DNA of 64,000 bases from an uncultured Pseudomonadota bacterium. Lineage in GTDB: Bacteria; Myxococcota_A; UBA796; SXON01. Position numbers and translations under genes: made by a program. Below are positions 1 to 8,170 of this stretch, one piece after another. The stretch is taken from positions 1 to 64,000 of the forward strand of contig CAIUMM010000111.1 in the NCBI GenBank assembly GCA_903900265.1. The letters run 5' to 3'. The notes under the pieces were generated by a model. That model was not told the DNA's origin, made no database searches, and saw nothing but the letters and a program-made list of their open reading frames with translations. Within the stretch, counting starts at the first letter, position 1; each line of letters starts with the position of its first letter.

Positions 1-113
1 CACAGGTACATATCGTCGTCGCCGAGCAAGGTGTGGCGGGTTTGGACGGCGCGGGCCTGCACGTGCGCGGTGTCTACTACAATCCGCAGCTAAAGCGCTT
101 CTCCGCGGAGTAG
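1..113 (+). CDS. C-terminal end of an unknown protein (5' partial)
   Basis: An open frame enters from the left edge (codons begin at base 3) and stops at TAG 111-113, giving 36 residues that end LKRFSAE. The short fragment is moderately hydrophobic, then polar, with a GVYYNPQLKRF tail. No family can be named from this piece. It runs in the same direction as the next gene, about 22 bases upstream, so they may be co-transcribed. Confidence 0.5.
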   Translation, partial: QVHIVVAEQGVAGLDGAGLHVRGVYYNPQLKRFSAE

Positions 114-135
114 GCGCGACGTGGTAGACTCCACC

Positions 136-1113
136 ATGCCGTTTATGCGCTTTGCGCTCCTGCCGCTGCTGCTGACCGCCTGTGCGCCCGAGGTCGCGCC
201 GGTGCCAGATGTTGCGCTGGGGCACCCGAGGCCTGTCGCGCTCGAAGTGACGCTGCGGGCCCCGTGGGCCCCGCGCACAAGCGGCTCCAGCGCGCTCAGC
301 AGCACCGACAACGTCGACAGCTCAGCCGCGTTCGGCCGCGATCCGCACGAGCCGCTCGGACCGCTCGCGGTGTTTGCCGATCGCACAGCCGATCAGGGAG
401 CGATCGCTGTGCTCGATCAAGTGCAGTCGCGCATCGTCCGCTACGATGCCGACGGCGTGCAGATCGGCGCCGTGCCCATCCCCTCCCCGGCCACCTTCGA
501 CGCCGTCGCGACCGCCGAGGGCTACGGCTTACTCGTCTGGACGCCCGGCGCGGACGCGCATTGGTCGGTGCAAGCGATCGACGCCAGCGGCGCGCTGCAA
601 AAAACAACCCGCGTCGCCGCAGATCCGCCGACCGCCGTGCTGATCGACGCTACCGAGCGGCTGCTGGTCGAAGACAGCCACGAACAAACCGTGGACGTGG
701 AGTCCGGCCAGCGCTTTCCCGGCCGCCCTTCTGGCAACGGCTGGTACGTGCAGGCGCACAAAGACGACCTCCATCACGTCACGCTCACGTGGTCAAACGC
801 GGATAGTTCCGATACCCGCGCGGTGCGTTTGGTCAGCGACCGGCCGGTGGTCAACCTCGTCGCGCTCGAACCCCACGACGACACCGTGCTGGTCGGGCTG
901 TTCTTGATGGAGAACACCAACGACAAAAGCAAAGCCAACCCCGAGATCCGCGTGCTCACCGTCGACCGCCGCGGGGCGCTGTCCGACGAATTCACGCTGC
1001 CCGCGGGCGAGGGCCTCGATCCCAACCGGGCTATCGCGGGCTTGCCAGACGGCAGCGTGCTCCAGCTTCGACCGGACCCCACCGGCGTGAGCTTGAGCCG
1101 GGTGCGCCGATGA
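136..1113 (+). CDS. Propeller-like secreted lipoprotein
   Basis: Predicted 325-residue lipoprotein. The start is set at ATG 136 (MPFMRF) rather than the upstream GTG 121, because this gives a compact signal peptide with lipobox LLTAC; the mature protein begins at the Cys. The body has repeated segments such as AVLDQVQSRIVRYDADG that resemble NHL or six-bladed propeller strands, each followed by a short Gly/Asp turn. No catalytic motif is visible. The stop overlaps the start of the next gene as ATGA (1110-1113), so the two are probably translated together and may act together at the cell surface. The specific function is unknown. Confidence 0.7.
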   Translation: MPFMRFALLPLLLTACAPEVAPVPDVALGHPRPVALEVTLRAPWAPRTSGSSALSSTDNVDSSAAFGRDPHEPLGPLAVFADRTADQGAIAVLDQVQSRIVRYDADGVQIGAVPIPSPATFDAVATAEGYGLLVWTPGADAHWSVQAIDASGALQKTTRVAADPPTAVLIDATERLLVEDSHEQTVDVESGQRFPGRPSGNGWYVQAHKDDLHHVTLTWSNADSSDTRAVRLVSDRPVVNLVALEPHDDTVLVGLFLMENTNDKSKANPEIRVLTVDRRGALSDEFTLPAGEGLDPNRAIAGLPDGSVLQLRPDPTGVSLSRVRR

Positions 1114-3227
1114 TCCTGCTCGCGCTTACCCAGTTCGTCGTTCCGCTGCTCGCGCCGGACGCACAGGCTGGCTGCCCGGAGATGGCGGTCGAGGACATCA
1201 TCGCCTTCGCAAAAACCGGCATCGGATCCCCGTATGTCTGGGGCGGCGGAAAATGGGACCCGGATGACCGCTCTTGGGGCGGCGCAGACTGCTCCGGGTT
1301 CGCGGCCAAGGTGTGGGAGGTGCCGTCGTACGTGCCCGCCACCACCTACTCCCACCCCTACTACACCGGCAGCATCGTCGCATGCGACGACTACTGGTCT
1401 TGGGTCGGCTGGGCCGACATGCAGCAGGGCGACTGGTTCGTCTACAACGCGGGAGACGAAGGCCACGTCGGCGTCGTCGACAAGCCCGACGCCTGGGGCA
1501 GCATCGTCAGCTACGAAGCGATGGGCACCGACTGGGGCATCGTACACGCCAACCGCACGCTCGCCAGCTACTTCGACATCGCCCACCGCGACAAGATCGT
1601 CGAGCCGGACCGCGACGGCGATGGTCTGGCCGAGACCGACGGCGACTGCAACGACGACAACGCCGCGGTCTACCCCGGCGCGCCCGAGGTCTGCGATGGC
1701 CTCGACGACGACTGCAACGGCATGGTGGACGACAGCCCGATCGACGGCGCCCTGTACTGGGCCGACGCCGACGGCGACACCTGGGGCGACGCTGCGGCGA
1801 CGACGCTGCTGTGCAGCCCGACGCCCGGCTGGGTCACCAACGACGCCGACTGCGACGACACCAACGCGGCGATCAACCCCGGCGCCATCGAGCTGTGCGA
1901 CGACCTCGACAACGACTGCGAAGGCGGCGTAGACGAAGGCTACGATGCCGACGCCGACGGCGTTCGCACCTGCGCCGGAGACTGTGACGACGCCGACGCC
2001 GGGCGCCACGCCGGCGCCGCCGAAGCGGTCGACGGCATCGACAACGACTGCGACTGGAACGTGGACGAGGCCTCGGACGTCTACGATGACGACCACGACG
2101 GCTGGACCGAAGACGGCGGCGACTGCAACGACGCCAACGCCTTTGTGTTTCCCGGCGCGCCCGAGGTCGCGGACGGTCAGGACGACAATTGCGACGGCGC
2201 GGTCGATGAGCACACCGCCGCGGTGGATGACGACGGCGACGGCTACACCGAGGCTTCCGGCGAGACCAATGGCGGCGACTGCGACGACGCCGACCCGGAC
2301 GTGTTCCCGGGCAGCGCCGAGCGCGCGAACGGCGTCGATGACGACTGCGACGGCAGCGTCGATCGCGGCACGGAAAACGCCGACGACGACGGCGACTCCT
2401 GGAGCGAGCGCGAAGGCGACTGCGACGACGCCAACCGCTACGCCTTTCCGGGCGCGCCCGAGGTGCTCGACAGCGTCGACAACAACTGCGACGGCACCGT
2501 CGACAACCACACGGAGGCCTACGACGACGACGACGACGGCTACGCCGAGCAGGACGGCGACTGCGATGACGCCGATCCTTCGGTGCATCCCTTCGCCATC
2601 GAGACCGCCGACGACCGCGATGAAGACTGCGACCACGTCGTCGACAACAGCACTACGCGCTTCGACGACGACCACGACGGCTGGACCGAAGACTCCCGCA
2701 GCGCCGAAGCCAACAGCGGCCGCAGCCTCCCCGGGGACTGCGACGACGCCAACCCGCTCAGCTATCCCGGAGCCCCCGAGCGCCTCGACGGCCGCGACAA
2801 CAACTGCGACGGGCGGATCGACGACACCACCGAGGCCTACGACGACGACGGCGACGGCTGGTCCGAGTCCATGGGCGACTGCGACGACACGCGCGCGACC
2901 AGCTGGCCCGGCTCTCCTGAGACCCTCAACGGCGTCGACGACGACTGCGACCGGCTCGTAGACGACCAGACCACGATCAGCGACGACGACGGCGACGGCT
3001 GGACCGAAGCCGAAGGCGACTGCGACGACGACCGCGCCAGCGTACGTCCCGGCGCATTCGAGCGCGTGGACGGCATCGACAACGACTGCGACGGCGTGAT
3101 CGAGCAACCGGTAGGTTGGGCGTGCGCGACGGGTAGCCCTGCGCACGCCGGTCTGGCGGGCGCGCTCGTGGGGATCGCGCTGCTGCGGCGTCGTAAAATA
3201 CGTCGTAAAAACGAAGAGCGCCGGTAG
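1110..3227 (+). CDS. NlpC/P60 peptidase-like protein with ten MopE-type repeats and MYXO-CTERM tail
   Basis: The 705-residue exported protein has a signal peptide at 1-20 (cut after AQA). Residues about 25-150 form an NlpC/P60-like domain, a fold used by cell-wall endopeptidases and amidases: candidate nucleophile Cys61 in GGADCSGF, His119 in EGHVGVV and a third polar residue near His146. From about residue 168 there are ten tandem units of roughly 45-60 residues, each with a GDCDD..N/D core, a PGA.E motif and a D.DCDG.VD ending. This matches the putative metal-binding motif of MopE-like proteins and probably binds Ca or other metals. The tail has a Cys, a hydrophobic helix and RRRK, as in MYXO-CTERM sorting signals. 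It is translationally coupled to the lipoprotein before it. Wall cleavage is inferred, not shown. Confidence 0.85.
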   Translation: MILLALTQFVVPLLAPDAQAGCPEMAVEDIIAFAKTGIGSPYVWGGGKWDPDDRSWGGADCSGFAAKVWEVPSYVPATTYSHPYYTGSIVACDDYWSWVGWADMQQGDWFVYNAGDEGHVGVVDKPDAWGSIVSYEAMGTDWGIVHANRTLASYFDIAHRDKIVEPDRDGDGLAETDGDCNDDNAAVYPGAPEVCDGLDDDCNGMVDDSPIDGALYWADADGDTWGDAAATTLLCSPTPGWVTNDADCDDTNAAINPGAIELCDDLDNDCEGGVDEGYDADADGVRTCAGDCDDADAGRHAGAAEAVDGIDNDCDWNVDEASDVYDDDHDGWTEDGGDCNDANAFVFPGAPEVADGQDDNCDGAVDEHTAAVDDDGDGYTEASGETNGGDCDDADPDVFPGSAERANGVDDDCDGSVDRGTENADDDGDSWSEREGDCDDANRYAFPGAPEVLDSVDNNCDGTVDNHTEAYDDDDDGYAEQDGDCDDADPSVHPFAIETADDRDEDCDHVVDNSTTRFDDDHDGWTEDSRSAEANSGRSLPGDCDDANPLSYPGAPERLDGRDNNCDGRIDDTTEAYDDDGDGWSESMGDCDDTRATSWPGSPETLNGVDDDCDRLVDDQTTISDDDGDGWTEAEGDCDDDRASVRPGAFERVDGIDNDCDGVIEQPVGWACATGSPAHAGLAGALVGIALLRRRKIRRKNEERR

Positions 3228-3251
3228 CTCCCGAAGGACACTACCGGCGCT
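3217..3251 (-). terminator. Hairpin terminator downstream of citrate synthase
   Basis: An 11-bp perfect inverted repeat (AGCGCCGGTAG / CTACCGGCGCT) with a 13-base loop. Read on the minus strand it is followed within a few bases by a run of five T, so it suits rho-independent termination of gltA. Its left arm includes the last codons and stop of the plus-strand gene. Confidence 0.6.
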
Positions 3252-3260
3252 ACCCCCTCA

Positions 3261-3296
3261 GTCCCGGCGCGCTTTGGGCAGCGCCGGAAACGGGAC
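3261..3296. terminator. Second hairpin between convergent genes
   Basis: Arms GTCCCGGCGC and GCGCCGG...GGGAC surround a 10-base loop directly after the gltA stop. There is no T-run on either side, so it is either part of a double terminator or an RNA-stabilising hairpin for the convergent transcripts. Confidence 0.45.
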
Positions 3297-4465
3297 TACT
3301 TGGTGAGACGACGGCGGGGCTGGTTCACCGGGATGTCGTCCGGACGGTAGATCGCGACGCCCTTGCCGTTGCGGTGCACGAGGCGCTCGTCAACGATCTG
3401 CGCGGAGATGCCCGAGCAGCGGGAGAGGCCGAAGAGCACGGTGTAGTACTCGGAGTCGGTGAGGCCGCAGGCGCGCAGGAGCGTGCCGGACACTGCATCG
3501 ACGTTCGGGTACGGGTTCTTGACCTTCGGGGACTCCTTGAGCACCTTCACTGCGCGTTCGCGCATGACCACGGCGCGGCGGTAGAACGGGTCTTCCGGGC
3601 AGAGCTCCTTGCCGAGATCATACTGCACGCCGGCGCGGGGGTCTTCCGCGCGGAGCACGGCGTGACCGAAGCCGAAGATCGAGCGGCCAGCGGCCATCTC
3701 GCCGCGCACGAAGGCCTCGACCTGGTCGGGGTCATCCGTGCCACACTTGTCGAGGAACTCGAGGCACTCCTGGTTGGCGCGACCGTGCAGCGGACCGTAG
3801 AGGCCGGCCATCGAGGCGCCCAGCGAGGCGTAGGTGTCGGACTTGCCCGAAGCCACGGCCTTGCCGACGAAGGTGGAGAGGTTGCCACCGCCGTGATCCA
3901 TGTGGAGCACGTAGAACACGCGCATCAAGCGCGTGAGCTTGGCGGCGTCGGCTCCGGGCACACCCATCATGTGCACGAAGTTCTCCATCAAGCCCAGCTC
4001 GGGCTTGCTGGCGATGGGGGCGCCCCAGCCGGCGCGGATGCGGTAGATCGCCGCGACCACTTCGGGCATCTGCGCGACGACGTTCAGGCCGTCCTCCCGG
4101 TAGTTCCCGGTCTTGCAGAGCATACCGAGGAACGTGAGGCCGGCGATGAGCCACTCCATCGGGTGGCCCTCTTTCGGGAGCACCTTCAGCAGCTCGATGA
4201 CGCGGGGGTTGACGGTGGAGCGCTTGACGAGCTCGGCCTTGAACGCCACCAGCTCTTCGTCGGTGGGGAGGCGCTTGTAGAAGAGCAGGTAGACCGCAGC
4301 TTCCGGATCAAGGTCAGCGAGATCGGCGATGGGGTAGCCAACGTAGTGCAGACCATCCTGAGGGTTCACCTCAGAGGTGAACACCGTGCTGACGGGAAAG
4401 CCCCGCATGCCGGTGTCGAGATGTTCTTCGGTGATTTCGAACAGGACCTTGGGGGCGTCGGACAT
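3296..4465 (-). CDS. gltA: Citrate synthase
   Basis: Condenses acetyl-CoA and oxaloacetate to citrate at the entry to the TCA cycle. The 389-residue product keeps the active-site elements of the family: His in the H188-M-D-H191 segment followed by GGGN, His227 in GPLHG and Asp323 in NVDAVSG. The LYGPLHGRANQE and DHGGGN blocks look more like the mitochondrial/dimeric type than the E. coli hexameric type. The start is ATG 4465 (MSDAPK) because a GGAG lies six bases upstream; the open frame extends further 5' without support. It is divergent from feoA and convergent with the MopE-repeat gene. The C-terminal residues RRRLTK are basic. Confidence 0.95.
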   Translation of the reverse strand: MSDAPKVLFEITEEHLDTGMRGFPVSTVFTSEVNPQDGLHYVGYPIADLADLDPEAAVYLLFYKRLPTDEELVAFKAELVKRSTVNPRVIELLKVLPKEGHPMEWLIAGLTFLGMLCKTGNYREDGLNVVAQMPEVVAAIYRIRAGWGAPIASKPELGLMENFVHMMGVPGADAAKLTRLMRVFYVLHMDHGGGNLSTFVGKAVASGKSDTYASLGASMAGLYGPLHGRANQECLEFLDKCGTDDPDQVEAFVRGEMAAGRSIFGFGHAVLRAEDPRAGVQYDLGKELCPEDPFYRRAVVMRERAVKVLKESPKVKNPYPNVDAVSGTLLRACGLTDSEYYTVLFGLSRCSGISAQIVDERLVHRNGKGVAIYRPDDIPVNQPRRRLTK

Positions 4466-4584
4466 GAGAAGCTCCATAAATGAGACCATGCAGGGCAGCG
4501 CAGAGTAGGGCGCGCGGAATGTATGCGAGGGCTCTGCGAGTGACCACGTTTTTTGTGATTTGCCATCGGTCCGTTGCGGGCATC

Positions 4585-4607
4585 TTGATATTGACATGCG
4601 TTATCAA
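4585..4607. promoter_or_regulatory. Probable Fur box upstream of feoAB
   Basis: TTGATA and TATCAA form an inverted repeat with an 11-base spacer. The inner 15-mer TGACATGCGTTATCA (4592-4606) fits the 7-1-7 Fur pattern, with a 6 of 7 match in the right half to ATTATCA. A TTGACA hexamer resembling a -35 box lies inside it. It sits just upstream of feoA, where iron-responsive repression would be expected. Confidence 0.6.
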
Positions 4608-4619
4608 AATGACTACCCT

Positions 4620-4874
4620 ATGAACATGAACCTCTCGGCGATCCCGCTGCGCACCCCGATGGTGATTGAACGCCTCGTTGGAGAGCGTGCCTTTCGGAGG
4701 CGCCTGATGGAGCTCGGGTTTCTGCCTGGCGTAGAGGTGGAGGTCCTCGGGGTCGCGCCCTTCGGGGACCCGCTGGACATCGCGATTCGCGGCTGCCGGT
4801 TCTCGCTGCGGAGCGCAGAAGCGGCCTGCATTCTGGTGCGTAGCGCCGCGGCAGCGCACTTGCAGTCGGCATGA
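4620..4874 (+). CDS. feoA: Ferrous iron transport protein A
   Basis: A small SH3-like cytoplasmic partner of FeoB, 84 residues from ATG 4620 (MNMNLSAIPLR). The block RRRLMELGFLPGVEVEVL is the typical FeoA core, followed by PFGDPLDIAIRG and a SLRSAEA end. The longer upstream frame runs into the Fur box and is less likely. The stop overlaps the feoB start as ATGA, so the two are co-translated. Expression is probably iron-repressed through the box just upstream. Confidence 0.93.
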   Translation: MNMNLSAIPLRTPMVIERLVGERAFRRRLMELGFLPGVEVEVLGVAPFGDPLDIAIRGCRFSLRSAEAACILVRSAAAAHLQSA

Positions 4875-7060
4875 GCACGCCCAGCCCCCTGCCCTCTCCC
4901 GCCTCCCAACCGGTGCGCATCGCGCTCGCCGGCAACCCAAACACCGGCAAGACGAGCGTTTTCAACCGGCTCACCGGCGCGAGCGCTCGCGTCGGCAACT
5001 ACGCAGGCGTCACCGTAGAGCGCGAGATCGGCCTCTGGACGCTGCCCAGCCGCACCGTCGAGGTCATGGATGTGCCCGGCGCCTACTCGCTCGCCGCCCG
5101 ATCGGCCGAAGAGCAAGTCGCGATCCGCACCGTGTTCGGGCTCGACCCCGGGGAGCCGCGTCCGGCGCTCGTCGTCGTGGTGATCGACGCGACGCAGCTG
5201 GTGCGGAACCTGTACTTTGCGATGCAGTTGATCGAGGCTCGCGTGCCGGTGGTGCTCGCGCTGAACCTCATGGACGTAGCGCGCGCTCAAGGCACGGCGC
5301 CGAACCCAGAGCGGGTGGCGGACATCCTCGGCGTCCCCGTGGTGCCGGTCAGCGCCCACACCGGCGAGGGCATGAAGGCGCTCGCGAGCGCGGTGGAGCG
5401 CGTGCTCGTCCAGCCCGACGAGGGCCGCAGCGTCGTCCCGTGGCGCTACCCAAAGGCGCTGCAAGCGGACGTGGACACGCTCGCCGGGATGGTGACCGCG
5501 TGGAGCCCCGAAGAAGCCAAAGCAATGGGCAGATGGGCGTTGTTGTCGATCGACGTAGAAGACGAGCTGGTCGATGTACCCGAGCACGTCCGCACCGCTG
5601 TGGCTCAGATCCGAAGCAAGGCCGAGAGCGAGGGGCGCGACATCGACACCGAGCTCATTGGGAGTCGATACAGTTGGTTGGACCTTCAAGACTTTGGCAT
5701 CGCTGCCAACCGACCCGACGCCGGCCTCACGCTGACCCACCGCATCGACGCGTGGCTGTTGCATCCGTTCTTTGGGGCCCTGACCTTCTTGTTCGCCATG
5801 GGGGCGCTGTTCCAGGCGTTGTTCTCGTGGAGCGACCCAGCCATCGGCGCCATTGAGCAGCTTTTTTCTTGGGTCGGGATGCAGGTCCAAGCTGCGCTCC
5901 CCGAAGGCCTTCTGAACGACTTTCTGGTGCAGGGCGTGCTGAACGGCATGGGCTCGGTGCTGGTGTTCCTGCCGCAGATCCTACTTTTGTTCTTCCTGCT
6001 CGGGTTTTTGGAGGACTGCGGCTACATGGCGCGCGTGGCGTTCATCGTCGACCGGGGCATGAAGTCGCTCGGTCTGCACGGCCGCGCCTTCGTACCCATG
6101 CTGTCCGGATACGCGTGCGCGGTGCCCGCGATCATGGCGACGCGCACGCTGGAACGGCAGCGCGATCGCCTGCTGACGATGATGGTCGTGCCGCTGATGT
6201 CGTGCTCGGCGCGGCTCCCGGTCTACACCCTGATCATCTCCGCGTTGTTCCTCCCGGACACCAAGATCCTCGGCTTCCTGCCCGCGCCGGGGTTCATGAT
6301 GGTGTTCATGTACGTGTTCAGCACGCTGATGGCGCTCATCGCCGCTGCGGTGCTCGGGCGAACGCTGCTCAAAGGGCCCAAGGTACCTCTATTGTTGGAG
6401 CTGCCGCCCTACCGGCTACCACGACTCGCGACCGTGCTCCGCCAGATGTGGATGCGCGCGCGCACCTTCCTGACCGAAGCGGGGACGACCATCCTCGTCT
6501 GTACCATCGTCCTTTGGGGACTGTTGGCGTTTCCCCGGCATCCCGTGCTCTCTGAAGACTACGCTGCGCAGCGGAGCGCGCTGCCCGCCACCGAAACCGA
6601 AGCGCTCGCGCACATCGACGCCGCCGAGCGCGCAGAGATCCTAGAACGCTCCTACGGCGGCCGCCTCGGAAAACAGATCGAGCCGCTGATCGCCCCGCTC
6701 GGCTTCGACTGGAAGATCGGCGTCGGCCTCGTCGGTGCGTTCGCCGCCCGCGAGGTCTTTGTCAGCACGATGGGCGTGGTCTACGGCATCGGCGACGCAG
6801 TGGATGAGAGCAGCACCCCCCTACGCGAGCGTATCCGTGACGAGCGACGCCCGGACGGAACGCCGGTTTATACGCCGTTGGTTGGCTTGTCGCTGATGGT
6901 GTTTTTTGCGCTGTCGGCGCAGTGCATGAGCACGCTGGCCGTCGTGCGACGCGAGTCCCATTCCTGGCGCTGGCCGATCTTCTTGTTCACCTACATGACC
7001 GTGCTCGCGTGGGTGGCGAGCTTCGCGGTTTACCAAGGCGGCAAGCTGCTGGGCCTGTAG
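4871..7060 (+). CDS. feoB: Ferrous iron transport protein B
   Basis: Inner-membrane Fe(II) importer with an N-terminal GTPase, 729 residues. G1 is GNPNTGKT (21-28), the switch region has GVTVE, G3 is DVPG (67-70), and G4 lies in LNLMDVA. A helical GDI-like segment follows to about residue 270. The membrane part then shows two Gate-type regions with the conserved stretches FLEDCGYMARVAF, SGYACAVPAIMATRT and FAAREVFVSTMGVVYG. Cysteines in the YACAVPAI and SCSAR segments match the usual positions for the metal path. No feoC follows. The start ATG overlaps the feoA stop. Confidence 0.96.
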   Translation: MSTPSPLPSPASQPVRIALAGNPNTGKTSVFNRLTGASARVGNYAGVTVEREIGLWTLPSRTVEVMDVPGAYSLAARSAEEQVAIRTVFGLDPGEPRPALVVVVIDATQLVRNLYFAMQLIEARVPVVLALNLMDVARAQGTAPNPERVADILGVPVVPVSAHTGEGMKALASAVERVLVQPDEGRSVVPWRYPKALQADVDTLAGMVTAWSPEEAKAMGRWALLSIDVEDELVDVPEHVRTAVAQIRSKAESEGRDIDTELIGSRYSWLDLQDFGIAANRPDAGLTLTHRIDAWLLHPFFGALTFLFAMGALFQALFSWSDPAIGAIEQLFSWVGMQVQAALPEGLLNDFLVQGVLNGMGSVLVFLPQILLLFFLLGFLEDCGYMARVAFIVDRGMKSLGLHGRAFVPMLSGYACAVPAIMATRTLERQRDRLLTMMVVPLMSCSARLPVYTLIISALFLPDTKILGFLPAPGFMMVFMYVFSTLMALIAAAVLGRTLLKGPKVPLLLELPPYRLPRLATVLRQMWMRARTFLTEAGTTILVCTIVLWGLLAFPRHPVLSEDYAAQRSALPATETEALAHIDAAERAEILERSYGGRLGKQIEPLIAPLGFDWKIGVGLVGAFAAREVFVSTMGVVYGIGDAVDESSTPLRERIRDERRPDGTPVYTPLVGLSLMVFFALSAQCMSTLAVVRRESHSWRWPIFLFTYMTVLAWVASFAVYQGGKLLGL

Positions 7061-7119
7061 CGACGGGCCTGAACCCATGGCCTGTACCCATGGAGCGCCG
7101 GCGGCGATATGCGCCCACG

Positions 7120-7821
7120 ATGAAACCGCTCGTCCTCTTCGACATCGATGGAACCCTGCTCCGCACCGGGGGCGCAGGCCGGCAAGCGATGGACGATGCG
7201 TTCCTCGCGGTGCACGGCTGGACGCGCGCGACCGAAGGGGTGCCCATCGGCGGGTCGACCGACGGTGCGATCTGCGCCGGCGTAGCGCGTAAGCACGCCG
7301 CAGAGGTCGATGTCCCCGCGGTGCGCGAGCGCTACCTGGAGCGTCTGGTCGAGCGCCTCGGTGACGGCGCGCGCGTCGAGGTCTGCCCCGGCGTGTTCGA
7401 GCTGATCGCCGCGTTGGAAGGGCGCGCGCACATCGCGTTGCTGACAGGAAACTGGAGCGCCGGAGCCGCGCTAAAGCTCGGCGCGGCCGGACTCGGCGGG
7501 GTGTTCCCGTGGGGTGCCTACGCCGAAGACGCGGTGGACCGCAACGCGCTCCTCCCCATCGCACGCGAACGCGCGCGCGGCTTGGGCGTACAGTACGGCG
7601 CCGCTGTGATCATCGGCGACACCCCCGCCGATGTGGCCTGCGCACGTGCAGGCCACGGCAAAGTGATCGCCGTGGAGACCGGGTTCGGCAGCGCGGAGGA
7701 GCTCGCCAAGAGCGCCCCCGACCTGCAGGTCCCCGATCTCGCGCGGGGCTTGGGGTGGGTGCTCGCATTTCTAACACCCACGGACTTGTCACCCACAGGG
7801 CCGGATCAACCCTTGCGGTGA
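7120..7821 (+). CDS. HAD-family phosphatase (phosphoglycolate phosphatase-like)
   Basis: A 233-residue haloacid dehalogenase hydrolase. Motif I is FDIDGTL at the N-terminus (nucleophile and acid Asp), motif II is the Thr in LLTGNW, and motif IV is GDTPADVACA. The cap segment between motifs I and II is alpha-helical (type C1), as in Gph or PpaX proteins. The start is set at ATG 7120 because the family begins about four residues before DIDGT; ATG 7090 is possible. The 3' end overlaps that of hpf on the other strand. The substrate is not determined by sequence; 2-phosphoglycolate is a guess. Confidence 0.85.
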   Translation: MKPLVLFDIDGTLLRTGGAGRQAMDDAFLAVHGWTRATEGVPIGGSTDGAICAGVARKHAAEVDVPAVRERYLERLVERLGDGARVEVCPGVFELIAALEGRAHIALLTGNWSAGAALKLGAAGLGGVFPWGAYAEDAVDRNALLPIARERARGLGVQYGAAVIIGDTPADVACARAGHGKVIAVETGFGSAEELAKSAPDLQVPDLARGLGWVLAFLTPTDLSPTGPDQPLR

Positions 7822-8096
7822 GACTTTTCCTTCTGCTTCTGGGCTGCGTGCTCGATCTTCACCATCACGCCGTCCAAGGTCGCGTACATGTCGTCGGTCT
7901 CGTCGGAGGCGTGAAGCACCTCGCCCATCGCGTGAACGGTGAGGTCGGCGCGGTGACGGTGCTTGTCAACGGTGAGGGTGACGTGCGCGGAAGCGGGCTC
8001 CGGAAGGTGCTTTTCAACTTTGGCGAAGCGCTTGAGCGCCCAGGCGCGAATCGCCTCGGTAGACTCGATGTTCCGGAAGGTAAACTCCAACTCCAT
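7806..8096 (-). CDS. hpf: Ribosome hibernation promoting factor (short form)
   Basis: A 96-residue HPF/RaiA/YfiA family protein that binds the decoding region of the 30S subunit in slow growth. It begins MELEFTFRNIE, then has the typical helix with RFAKVEKHL, the strand ADLTVHA and the helix DDMYATLDGVMVKIEHA, with a basic tail KQKEKSHRKG. It is the short type, lacking the C-terminal dimerisation domain of long HPF. It lies 75 bases downstream of rpoN on the same strand, the usual rpoN-hpf arrangement. Confidence 0.9.
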   Translation of the reverse strand: MELEFTFRNIESTEAIRAWALKRFAKVEKHLPEPASAHVTLTVDKHRHRADLTVHAMGEVLHASDETDDMYATLDGVMVKIEHAAQKQKEKSHRKG

Positions 8097-8170
8097 GCAA
8101 ACCTCCTGCGACGAAAAACGCCGCTTCCGTGCCCATCTACGGGCGAGTTAGACCAAACGCACACACAGAA

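Noticed and set aside
774-3146. 790-residue minus-strand frame opposite the MopE-repeat gene
   Set aside because: It mirrors the Asp/Gly/Asp repeats of the real gene and yields a Val/Ala/Gly-only sequence; no signal or family feature supports it.
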